From Haloferacaceae archaeon (GTDB taxonomy: Archaea; Halobacteriota; Halobacteria; Halobacteriales; Haloferacaceae), in contig JAQCMZ010000333.1 in assembly GCA_028274825.1 (NCBI GenBank), positions 1 to 13,616 of the forward strand: a stretch of DNA of 13,616 bases, read 5' to 3'. The translations under genes and the position numbers were made by a program. Each line of letters starts with the position of its first letter. The first letter of the stretch is position 1. Below the pieces are notes generated by a model. That model did not search any database and was not told where the DNA came from. It was given only the letters and a program-made list of their open reading frames with translations. Shown piece after piece: positions 6,826-12,398 of this stretch.

Positions 6826-7224
6826 CTAGCGGTAAGATTTCTGGTAGCGTGCCCGAGCGCCAGGGCCGCCCCACTTTTTCGCCTCAGACTGGCGGACATC
6901 GTTCACCAGAAGTGTCCGGTCGAACTGCATGAACGCGTCTCGCAGTTCAGCATCGCCGAGATGCTGGACTAATCCGCGCGAGATGGCGGTCCGAACGGCA
7001 TCAGCCTGCCCGCTGAACCCGCCCCCGTTGACGGTGACATCGATATCGACACCCTCACGCAGCTCGTCACCGCTGACCCGGAACGGCTCAACCATTTTCA
7101 GTCGTGCCTGTTCTGGGTCGATCAGTTCTACGGGCTGTGAGTTGATTCGGACACGACCGTCTCCATCGCGGACGGTCGCACGGGCGATAGCCGTCTTCTT
7201 TTTGCCGGAAGTGTTTGTTACCAT
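6826..7224 (-). CDS. rps9: Small-subunit ribosomal protein uS9 (RpS9)
   Basis: The 132-residue product is uS9, whose basic C-terminal tail reaches the tRNA P site of the 30S subunit. It begins TSGKKKTAIARATV, carries VNGGGFSGQADAVRTAISRGLVQHL in the middle, and ends with the diagnostic KKWGGPGARARYQKSYR. The terminal SYR/SKR-type ending is intact. The gene overlaps rpl13 by 7 nt and is followed closely by rpoN, the standard archaeal order. Confidence 0.97.
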   Translation of the reverse strand: MVTNTSGKKKTAIARATVRDGDGRVRINSQPVELIDPEQARLKMVEPFRVSGDELREGVDIDVTVNGGGFSGQADAVRTAISRGLVQHLGDAELRDAFMQFDRTLLVNDVRQSEAKKWGGPGARARYQKSYR

Positions 7225-7658
7225 GTGATGTTAGCACCTAGCTCCTCGGAGATCTCACTGAGTTCGGTGAACTTGATTTTCGAGAGTCGATCCAACGAGG
7301 TCCCGTCAAGGACAATCGCATCCTGGTCGTCGTAGGGGTTTCCCACGTACACCCGGATCTGCTCGAAGGCCTCTCGACCGCGTTGCTTCTCATGTGGCAC
7401 CATCCCGCGGATCGCCCGCTTGAGGATGCCGTCGGGTCGCTTGGGGTAATACGGTCCGCTGTCGGAGCCCAACTGGGCCCGAGTGCGGTACACGTCCATC
7501 GTGTCCCCGCGACGGCCGGTGATAACTGCCCGCTCGGCGTTCACCACGGCCACCCGCTCGCCGTCAAGTGCTCGTTCGGCTACCTGCGACGCCACGCGGC
7601 CGAGGATACAATCGCGTGTGTCCACGACTACATCGGCGTCGAACTCTGCGAGACTCAT
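7218..7658 (-). CDS. rpl13: Large-subunit ribosomal protein uL13 (RpL13)
   Basis: The 146-residue product is uL13, an early-assembling 50S protein. The conserved opening VVVDTRDCILGRVASQVAERAL (10-31), VAVVNAERAVITGRR, YPKRPDGILKRAIRGMVPHEKQRG and RVYVGNPY are all in place. It is acidic relative to bacterial L13, as expected in a salt-in organism. Its ATG overlaps the rpl18e stop by 4 nt and its stop overlaps rps9 by 7 nt. Confidence 0.97.
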   Translation of the reverse strand: MSLAEFDADVVVDTRDCILGRVASQVAERALDGERVAVVNAERAVITGRRGDTMDVYRTRAQLGSDSGPYYPKRPDGILKRAIRGMVPHEKQRGREAFEQIRVYVGNPYDDQDAIVLDGTSLDRLSKIKFTELSEISEELGANITW

Positions 7659-8008
7659 CGGATCACCCTCACGTCCGCTCCGGAGGGGTTCTCCTCGAGT
7701 AATTGGTTAATCGATACTGCCTCGCCCGCCTGGTCGATTTTCGTCTCCGCCGTCGACGAGAAGTCGACTGCGGCGACAGTCACGTCCTTTTCTAGCACAC
7801 CGCTCCCGAGCACTTTGCCGGGGATCACGACGGTCTCGTCTTCCCGGGCGTATCGCTCGATACGCCCGAGATTGACCTCTGCGTGGGTGCGCCGGGGCTT
7901 TTCGAGTCGGTCCGCGATGTCTTGCCAGACCGCTGCATCGAACTCGCGGGAAACCGACTTCAGCTCGGCGATGAGACTTTGAAGTCTTGGATTTGTCTTA
8001 CTACTCAT
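7655..8008 (-). CDS. rpl18e: Large-subunit ribosomal protein eL18 (RpL18e)
   Basis: The 117-residue product is the archaeal/eukaryotic-type protein eL18, absent from bacteria. It shows TNPRLQSLIAELK, WQDIADRLEKPRRTHAEVNLGRIER, VVIPGKVLGSGVLEKDVTVAA and a C-terminus on GADVRVIR. It is the first protein gene after tRNA-Leu, with 91 nt between. I see no clear TATA element at the leaderless distance, so it may be read from the tRNA-Leu promoter or from the rps13 unit. Confidence 0.97.
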   Translation of the reverse strand: MSSKTNPRLQSLIAELKSVSREFDAAVWQDIADRLEKPRRTHAEVNLGRIERYAREDETVVIPGKVLGSGVLEKDVTVAAVDFSSTAETKIDQAGEAVSINQLLEENPSGADVRVIR

Positions 8009-8083
8009 TGATATCGCTCGTTGTAGAACAGCTCTGATTTCGGCACGATTAGGTCACTCACCCGGCTGGTGTGGTAACTCACG

Positions 8084-8202
8084 ACGGAAACTGTGGAGTG
8101 CAGGGAGCAGGATTTGAACCTGCGAACTCCTACGAGACAGCGCCCTGAACGCTGCGCCGTTGACCTGACTTGGCTACCCCTGCAAGCAATCCACAGTTCC
8201 GT
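8084..8202 (-). repeat. Inverted repeat bracketing tRNA-Leu
   Basis: ACGGAAACTGTGGA at 8084-8097 and TCCACAGTTCCGT at 8190-8202 are complementary over 13 pairs with a single bulged A. They lie just outside the two ends of the tRNA. In the minus-strand transcript the leader would pair with the trailer, leaving 6 nt on the 5' side and 2 nt on the 3' side before the acceptor stem. It may serve in precursor processing or stability. Such a helix is not required for a tRNA gene. Confidence 0.8.
8100..8183 (-). tRNA. tRNA-Leu (anticodon CAG)
   Basis: The minus strand folds into a class II tRNA of 84 nt. The acceptor stem GCAGGGG pairs with TCCCTGC (last pair G-T). The D arm starts GCCAAGTCAGG. The anticodon stem CAGCG/CGCTG encloses TTCAGGG, which gives anticodon CAG. 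A long variable arm (CTC-GTAG-GAG) is typical of leucine, and the T arm is GCAGG-TTCAAAT-CCTGC. CCA is not encoded and no intron is seen. It reads CUG codons. Position between rpoD and rpl18e is usual in haloarchaea. Confidence 0.97.
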
Positions 8203-8221
8203 AGCCCCCCACAAACCAGTT

Positions 8222-8231
8222 TCGATATCCC
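8222..8231 (-). promoter_or_regulatory. Weak TATA-like element before tRNA-Leu
   Basis: GGATATCGAA on the minus strand is the most AT-rich spot in the 175-nt spacer between rpoD and tRNA-Leu. A start about 27 nt downstream would fall near 8200, exactly where the leader half of the leader-trailer helix begins. The match to a haloarchaeal TATA consensus is poor. Confidence 0.25.
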
Positions 8232-8358
8232 ACCTTACCAACCGCCGGCAACTGACCGGCCGGCTGATTCGAGACTGCCCTAGGTCCGCTGTGGCGCGGT
8301 CTGTCTGGCCCGCAGCAGCGTCAGGTCGGGACGTGGTGTGGGGGAGCATCTGTCTGTA

Positions 8359-9138
8359 TTATACTGCGACTTGAGTTTCGAGTTCGCCAGCCCGGTCCCC
8401 GATGGAGTCGACTGCGCGAACGAACAGTTCTTCAACTGAGAAGGAGCCGTCCGTCTCCACGTGGAAGACAAACGCACCGGGGACATCCTCGATACGCAAC
8501 TCCTTGCCCGGATAGCGGTTCGTCAGGTCGTTGTCGAACGCGTCAGTGGCGATTAATTCGCCCTCATCGGTTTCGATTACGCCCCTGAGGACGTGCGGGT
8601 CGGCGTCGGCGTCGGCGTCGGCGTCAGCATCGGTAGTGTTACTGCCCTCGTCGTCGCCAACAACCTCGACACGTTGGAGATGCCGGTATCCGACTGAGAC
8701 ACCGCCCTGATGTTTGGCGTGTTCTTTGCCACGGTCCAGCACCGCATCGGCTTCCAACTCGATCCGTTGGCCCTCTTTTAGTTCGATAATCGGGACGTGC
8801 GCGTCTGCGGCTTCTACCATCGGGTCGGAGGTCTCGATATCGCCAGAGTACGCGGTCGCCGGCCCGCTCACGTCCAGCGCGAGCGTGACCTCGTCACCGA
8901 TTTCAAAATCATCGAGAGGGGTGGTGAGTGGCACGAGCCCCAATCGCAGGCCGATCATCTCGTCGAACATGACCGACGAGTTCTCGACGAATCTGACGGT
9001 ATCAATCGAGAAGGTGGGAACGTCAGCTACCATTGCCCGGCGGATCCCGTTGGCGAACGCTGGCGTCAGCCCGCGGACTACAATCCGAGATTTCCGTTCC
9101 CCGCGCTCGACAAATTCGGCGTCAAATTCACCACTCAT
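8359..9138 (-). CDS. rpoD: DNA-directed RNA polymerase subunit D (Rpo3/RpoD)
   Basis: This 259-residue protein is the archaeal equivalent of bacterial alpha and eukaryotic Rpb3, the platform for polymerase assembly with RpoL, RpoN and RpoP. It begins with FVERGERKSRIVVRGLTPAFANGIRRAMVADVP, the dimerisation region shared with alpha. It continues with SSVMFDEMIGLRLGLVPL, AVLDRGKEHAKHQGGVSVGYRH, DLTNRYPGKEL and VPGAFVFHVETDGSF. It contains no cysteine at all, so the [4Fe-4S] cluster of some archaeal RpoD proteins is absent, as is normal in haloarchaea. A run of alternating D and A (residues 170-180) interrupts the region after GYRHLQRVEVVGD. The ATG overlaps the rps11 stop by 4 nt. Confidence 0.97.
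   Translation of the reverse strand: MSGEFDAEFVERGERKSRIVVRGLTPAFANGIRRAMVADVPTFSIDTVRFVENSSVMFDEMIGLRLGLVPLTTPLDDFEIGDEVTLALDVSGPATAYSGDIETSDPMVEAADAHVPIIELKEGQRIELEADAVLDRGKEHAKHQGGVSVGYRHLQRVEVVGDDEGSNTTDADADADADADPHVLRGVIETDEGELIATDAFDNDLTNRYPGKELRIEDVPGAFVFHVETDGSFSVEELFVRAVDSIGDRAGELETQVAV
8599..8634 (-). repeat. Hexanucleotide microsatellite inside rpoD
   Basis: The plus strand reads GTCGGC four times in perfect tandem (8599-8622), followed by the variants GTCAGC and ATCGGT. On the coding strand this yields an alternating Asp-Ala stretch, residues about 169-180 of RpoD. The period of six keeps the frame whatever the copy number. Confidence 0.9.
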
Positions 9139-9524
9139 ACACGTTTGTTCTTGGGCGCTTTCGTCCCGTCGTGGGGGATTGGCGTGACATCCTCGATCCG
9201 GCCGATCTCCAGGCCCGCTCGGGCCAGGGCACGGATCGTCGCCTGTGCGCCGGGACCCGGAGATTTGTTTCCGTTGCCGCCGGGACCACGAACTCGGACG
9301 TGGACACCATCCACGCCCGCCGCCTGGGCCTTCTCTGCGACGACTTCTGCCATCTGCATGGCGGCGTACGGTGACGCTTCGTCACGGTTCTGTTTCACCA
9401 CGGTCCCACCCGAGGACTTGGCGAGCGTTTCTGCGCCTGTCTCGTCGGTGATCGTCACGAGCGTGTTGTTAAAGGATGCGTACACGTGGGCGATTCCCCA
9501 CTTTCCGCTGTCTGCTTCACTCAT
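9135..9524 (-). CDS. rps11: Small-subunit ribosomal protein uS11 (RpS11)
   Basis: The 129-residue product is uS11 of the 30S platform. It shows KWGIAHVYASFNNTLVTITD near the start, GAETLAKSSGGTVVK, SPYAAMQMAEVVAEKA, VRVRGPGGNGNKSPGPGAQATIRALARAG, and ends DVTPIPHDGTKAPKNKRV. An in-frame ATG lies 78 nt further upstream, but it is inside rps4. The ATG at 9524 gives the family N-terminus and leaves a 4-nt gap from the rps4 stop. It overlaps rpoD by 4 nt. Confidence 0.97.
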   Translation of the reverse strand: MSEADSGKWGIAHVYASFNNTLVTITDETGAETLAKSSGGTVVKQNRDEASPYAAMQMAEVVAEKAQAAGVDGVHVRVRGPGGNGNKSPGPGAQATIRALARAGLEIGRIEDVTPIPHDGTKAPKNKRV

Positions 9525-9528
9525 TGTG

Positions 9529-10056
9529 TTACTCCTGAACCTCCGCCCGCTCGGGGTGAAGATCGTCCGCGAGCGGACTCGTCTCGTCAAAGCTGATGGC
9601 ATCCTCCTCGGAGGCAGTCACCTTCTTCGAGGGTCGTGTCACCCGGGCGCCAGTGACAGTGATATGCCCGTGCGTGATGAACTGTCGTGCCTGTTTGACC
9701 GAGGAAGCCATCCCTTGTCTGTACGCGACAGTCTGGAGACGACGCTCAAGAAGATCGGTCACGTCCAGTGACAGTACCGCCGAGATATCATCAGTGTCGT
9801 TGAGCAATCCTAACTTCCGGAGTCGAGCGACGAATTCTGCGCCCTTTTCGCCTGCAAGGTCGACATCTCCCTGGGCTTCCCCGAGAAGACGACGTGCCTC
9901 GCGCCGCATGTCACGAAGTTCTGACTCGTTGCGCCACAACTCCTCTTTATTCTTGAGACCGTACCGGCCGAGCATATCTGACTCCTCGGCGATCCGGGCA
10001 CCCTGATACGGGTGATTTGGCGTCTCGTAGGCTTTGGTGTTTTTTCCAGTCGTCAT
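9529..10056 (-). CDS. rps4: Small-subunit ribosomal protein uS4 (RpS4)
   Basis: The 175-residue product is the primary 16S-binding protein uS4 of archaeal type. YETPNHPYQGARIAEE and LLGRYGLKNKEELWR-like residues (MLGRYGLKNKEELWR) open the chain. LLERRLQTVAYRQGMASSVKQARQFITHGHITVTGARV is the S4 RNA-binding domain (about 103-140). The chain closes with an acidic tail. Its ATG overlaps the rps13 stop by 4 nt. There are no zinc-binding cysteines, in line with archaeal S4. Confidence 0.97.
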   Translation of the reverse strand: MTTGKNTKAYETPNHPYQGARIAEESDMLGRYGLKNKEELWRNESELRDMRREARRLLGEAQGDVDLAGEKGAEFVARLRKLGLLNDTDDISAVLSLDVTDLLERRLQTVAYRQGMASSVKQARQFITHGHITVTGARVTRPSKKVTASEEDAISFDETSPLADDLHPERAEVQE

Positions 10057-10580
10057 TCTTCTTCGGCCTCCTCGAGTGCCTGCTCCTCGCGGATCTGCTC
10101 GACATTCACGCCGATTGTTCCCTCAGTTCGACCCGTCGATTTGGTGCGCTGTCCGCGCACTTTCTGGCCTCGCTTGTGACGAATGCCCTTGTACGAGTCG
10201 ATCATCTGCATGCGATTAATATCCTGCCGGCGCGTCTCCTCGAGGTCGTTCCCAACCTCGTGGGTGGTTTCTCCGGTGAAAAAGTCGTTCTGCCGGTTGA
10301 CCATCCAGTCGGGGACGTGGTCTTCGAGGTTCTCTACGACGTCGATGACATCCTCGATAACGTCGTCGTCGAGGCGGCCGAACGTCGCGGTCCGGTCTAC
10401 CTCGGCTTCCTCGGCCACGTGCCGCGCCATGCGGGTACCGATTCCTTTGAGTTCTGTCAGGCCTCGCTCGACCGTCTTCGTCCCGTCGAGATCTGTCATC
10501 CCGATCCTGACGAAGTAACGGAGGTCCTCGTCGTCCTCCTCGCCTTCCGGTGAGCCGTCCTGTGGGTTTTCTGCACTCAT
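10053..10580 (-). CDS. rps13: Small-subunit ribosomal protein uS13 (RpS13)
   Basis: The 175-residue product is uS13 of the 30S head, which contacts the P-site tRNA and the 50S bridge. After a short acidic leader (SAENPQDGSPEGEEDDEDL) the core reads RYFVRIGMTDLDGTKTVERGLTELKGIGTRMARHV, then WMVNRQNDFFTGE, and YKGIRHKRGQKVRGQRTKSTGRTEGTIGVN, ending in an EEAEEE tail. Longer upstream starts would run through tRNA-Ser and are rejected. The ATG lies only 33 nt after the tRNA 3' end and has no Shine-Dalgarno. A separate promoter would have to sit inside the tRNA, so the mRNA is probably released from a tRNA-Ser-rps13 co-transcript. Confidence 0.96.
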   Translation of the reverse strand: MSAENPQDGSPEGEEDDEDLRYFVRIGMTDLDGTKTVERGLTELKGIGTRMARHVAEEAEVDRTATFGRLDDDVIEDVIDVVENLEDHVPDWMVNRQNDFFTGETTHEVGNDLEETRRQDINRMQMIDSYKGIRHKRGQKVRGQRTKSTGRTEGTIGVNVEQIREEQALEEAEEE

Positions 10581-10603
10581 ATCTATGTTGTGTGCTCGCC
10601 GCG

Positions 10604-10613
10604 GTCTGCAGAC
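10604..10613 (-). repeat. Perfect palindrome abutting the tRNA-Ser 3' end
   Basis: GTCTGCAGAC is a 10-bp perfect palindrome whose last base touches the discriminator end of tRNA-Ser. In the co-transcript it sits at the point where RNase Z would cut between the tRNA and the rps13 message. Chance occurrence is possible at this length. Confidence 0.5.
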
Positions 10614-10698
10614 GTTGCGGCGGGGATTTGAACCCCGGAGGCAATGACGCCACAGAGTTAGCAACCCTGCGCCTTGGGCCAAGCTTGGCTACCGCAAC
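10614..10698 (-). tRNA. tRNA-Ser (anticodon GCT)
   Basis: The minus strand folds into an 85-nt class II tRNA. Acceptor stem GTTGCGG pairs perfectly with CCGCAAC. The D arm begins GCCAAGCTTGG. Anticodon stem CAGGG/CTCTG (one G-T pair) holds TTGCTAA, giving anticodon GCU for AGC and AGU codons. The long variable arm (GGC...GCC) is typical of serine, and the T arm is CGGGG-TTCAAAT-CCCCG. CCA is not encoded and there is no intron. It is the first element of the ribosomal cluster. Confidence 0.97.
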
Positions 10699-10774
10699 GC
10701 GATGTATGATCGCCCTTCCGGACTCGGGACTGTCTGCCCCTACAGTACGTGCATGCTGAACGATTCGATTTCGA

Positions 10775-10784
10775 CACTTAAGAC
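10775..10784 (-). promoter_or_regulatory. Possible promoter of the tRNA-Ser/ribosomal cluster
   Basis: GTCTTAAGTG on the minus strand is the best TATA-like element upstream of tRNA-Ser. Transcription would begin near 10752 and give a tRNA leader of about 50 nt, within which GCGAT/ATCGC (10699-10713) can form a small hairpin. The match is moderate and the surrounding DNA is GC-rich. Confidence 0.35.
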
Positions 10785-10884
10785 TCACGGTCTGAACCTC
10801 CGGAAACCGCCGACCTCGGGTGGCCTCACCGGTGTCTGGCCCCCGAAACGGTGGCTCTCGACTGATGGGTGATCGCCGGCCCGG

Positions 10885-11000
10885 GGGGTCTCGACCCCGT
10901 CTCGAGACGACAGGTGAGTTCTGTCATCCACCGAGTCACTCTCCTGCTCGCCTGTGGCTCCAGTGACCCTGGTTAACCCCTGGTGATTGCCGATATCGGC
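10885..11000. other. Cluster of palindromes between moaA and tRNA-Ser
   Basis: The 319-nt spacer from 10699 to 11017 has no plausible coding frame. Within it, several inverted repeats follow closely: GGGGTC/GACCCC (10885-10898), GTCTCGAGAC (10899-10908), GACAG/CTGTC (10909-10925), GTCACT/AGTGAC (10935-10967) and the perfect 12-bp GCCGATATCGGC (10989-11000). The last lies 17 nt past the moaA stop on the minus strand and could be part of its terminator. The array could also mark a structured small RNA. I found no conserved core of SRP RNA or RNase P RNA. Confidence 0.5.
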
Positions 11001-11017
11001 GTCGGCATCGCTGACTG

Positions 11018-12001
11018 TCAGTCGTCTGCCGTAGCAGCCCTGAGGTATTTGTCGTTAATTTCGTATGCCCCGTCGTCGTTTTCGACGAGATACTCTCCGT
11101 AGTAGGGAACCCGATTGGCGACGACTGACTCGAACGTCTCTGCGATCTGTTGACGACTCATCGACCCCATCGACTGAAGATCGTCGTTACGATTGAGACA
11201 CCCCTTGAGATACCCTTCGTGAGTCACCCGGACTCGACCGCAGTTGGCACAGAAGCCCTCGTTCTCGACAGGGTCGACAATCTCTACCATCCCACCGTTG
11301 ACCCAGTAGCGTTTCCGATCGTGCATCTCGCGGTGCTCGATGTCGTCAGCAATGTCTGCCAGCCAATTGTGAACCCGTGAGATATCGATATTCCAGTCTG
11401 GACGGCCCGTCAGTTCAGGCATATATTCGATTAATTGCAGCTGCAGACCATCGTTTTCTGCCACGTGGTCGACCATCTCTTCCACGTAGCCAGCGGTGTG
11501 CTCGAACACGACCATATTGAGTTTGACTGGGTCTAACCCGGCGTCGACGGCCGCCCTTACACCCTCGAGTACCTGCTCGTAGGCACCCGATTGTGTTACT
11601 TCTTTGAATGATTCCGGATCGAGAGCGTCTTGCGAGACGTTGACCCGTTCGAGACCTGCATCGCGGAGCTGCTCGGCTCGACCCGGCATGAACGTCCCGT
11701 TGGTCGTCATCGATACTTCCATACTGTCGGGTGTCCGGCGAATGATCTCTTCGAGATCTCCGCGCAGCATTGGTTCACCGCCGGTGAGTTTCACCGAATC
11801 GACCCCGTACTCAGAAACAACCTCCAGAAACCGAACCACATCGTCGGTCCCCATTTCCGCGTCCTGCGGATCCATGGGGCCCCGAGTGTCTCCGAGCCCT
11901 TCGTTGTGACAGTAAATACAGTCAAAATTACACCGGTCTGTCAGCGAAACCCGCACCCCTGTCACCGCTCGACCGTGGTCATCTTCGAGCGTGTTAGCCA
12001 T
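11018..12001 (-). CDS. moaA: GTP 3',8-cyclase MoaA
   Basis: MoaA is the radical-SAM enzyme that converts GTP to the first intermediate of molybdenum (or tungsten) cofactor synthesis. In this 327-residue chain the SAM-binding cluster motif is C24-x3-C28-x2-C31 (CNFDCIYC). GGEP lies at 74-77, and the second cluster, which binds GTP, is held by C251, C254 and C268 (FCANCGRVRV...KGCL). The body includes SMTTNGTF and RVNVSQDALDPE. The chain ends AATADD, without the terminal Gly-Gly of the E. coli and human proteins. Two upstream ATGs exist in frame (12049 and 12022). The start at 12001 is chosen because a TATA-like element sits 28 nt upstream and the MANTLEDDHGRAVTGVRVSLTDRC opening fits the family. 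No other moa genes are adjacent. Confidence 0.94.
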   Translation of the reverse strand: MANTLEDDHGRAVTGVRVSLTDRCNFDCIYCHNEGLGDTRGPMDPQDAEMGTDDVVRFLEVVSEYGVDSVKLTGGEPMLRGDLEEIIRRTPDSMEVSMTTNGTFMPGRAEQLRDAGLERVNVSQDALDPESFKEVTQSGAYEQVLEGVRAAVDAGLDPVKLNMVVFEHTAGYVEEMVDHVAENDGLQLQLIEYMPELTGRPDWNIDISRVHNWLADIADDIEHREMHDRKRYWVNGGMVEIVDPVENEGFCANCGRVRVTHEGYLKGCLNRNDDLQSMGSMSRQQIAETFESVVANRVPYYGEYLVENDDGAYEINDKYLRAATADD

Positions 12002-12024
12002 TGATATATTAAATACGTTCATGA

Positions 12025-12033
12025 TGTTTAAGA
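12025..12033 (-). promoter_or_regulatory. TATA box for leaderless moaA mRNA
   Basis: TCTTAAACA on the minus strand is centred about 28 nt before the ATG at 12001, so transcription should begin at or next to the A of the start codon. No Shine-Dalgarno is present, as expected for leaderless mRNA. The very AT-rich stretch between them (ATTTAATATATC) lies too close to the ATG to be the TATA box itself. Confidence 0.5.
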
Positions 12034-12050
12034 AGACGGGTATATGCACG

Positions 12051-12080
12051 GGTGACGTAACCCTGAGTGATTACGTCGCC
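12051..12080. promoter_or_regulatory. Inverted repeat upstream of the moaA promoter, candidate operator
   Basis: GGTGACGTAA (12051-12060) and TTACGTCGCC (12071-12080) are complementary at 9 of 10 positions around a 10-base spacer. That places arm centres about two helical turns apart, as for a dimeric DNA-binding protein. It lies about 20-50 bp upstream of the moaA TATA box, a position suited to an activator or repressor. The regulator is unknown. Confidence 0.4.
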
Positions 12081-12088
12081 TCAAGATG

Positions 12089-12117
12089 ATGCCGTATGGC
12101 ATTTAGACGAGCGCTCG
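12089..12117. repeat. Two further palindromes upstream of moaA
   Basis: ATGCC-GTAT-GGCAT (12089-12102) and the perfect CGAGCGCTCG (12108-12117) follow the larger inverted repeat on the side away from moaA. With it they make three dyads in 67 bp. They may belong to the same regulatory region. Confidence 0.4.
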
Positions 12118-12398
12118 AATGCGTGATGGTATATAGTATCGAGTAACCCCCAAAGTTCACATCCGAGGATTCATCTCTTGGTCTGTCTCTCCCACCGTGA
12201 CCATTCTCAACTACTGGAGTATCACCGCGAAACTCCTCACAGCGGGAAAATCTGCACTGTTAAACGGTGATGTCGGCCACAATAACTTGAGAGCCGAGTT
12301 GTCCGGCGTTTCAAGTTCACGGTCGAAGAACCAGGGATCAGGAACGAGGCTCAGACGACTGTGGACGCAGTCAACTCGGGCGTGGATGAGTCATTCCG
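12118..12398. other. Gap between moaA and the hydrolase gene
   Basis: The stretch holds a TATATAG element (about 12129-12137) that could serve either strand, and overlapping partial frames on both strands. On plus, a GTG at 12197 opens a frame that runs into the neighbouring gene in antisense. On minus, a frame reading PWFFDRELETPDNSALKLL is protein-like but has no start and no recognisable family. The mixture could be decayed gene debris; I cannot support a gene here. Confidence 0.4.

Noticed and set aside
8797..9771. 324-codon plus-strand frame across rpoD, rps11 and rps4
   Set aside because: It is antisense to three conserved genes and its translation shows no domain.
10581..10788. Longer minus-strand frames running from rps13 into and past tRNA-Ser
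   Set aside because: They cross a complete tRNA gene; the uS13 family N-terminus begins at 10580.
10699..11017. SRP (7S) RNA or RNase P RNA in the structured spacer
   Set aside because: The conserved SRP helix 8 core and the RNase P GAGGAAAGTCC and CR-V elements are absent on both strands, and the spacer is too short for either haloarchaeal RNA.
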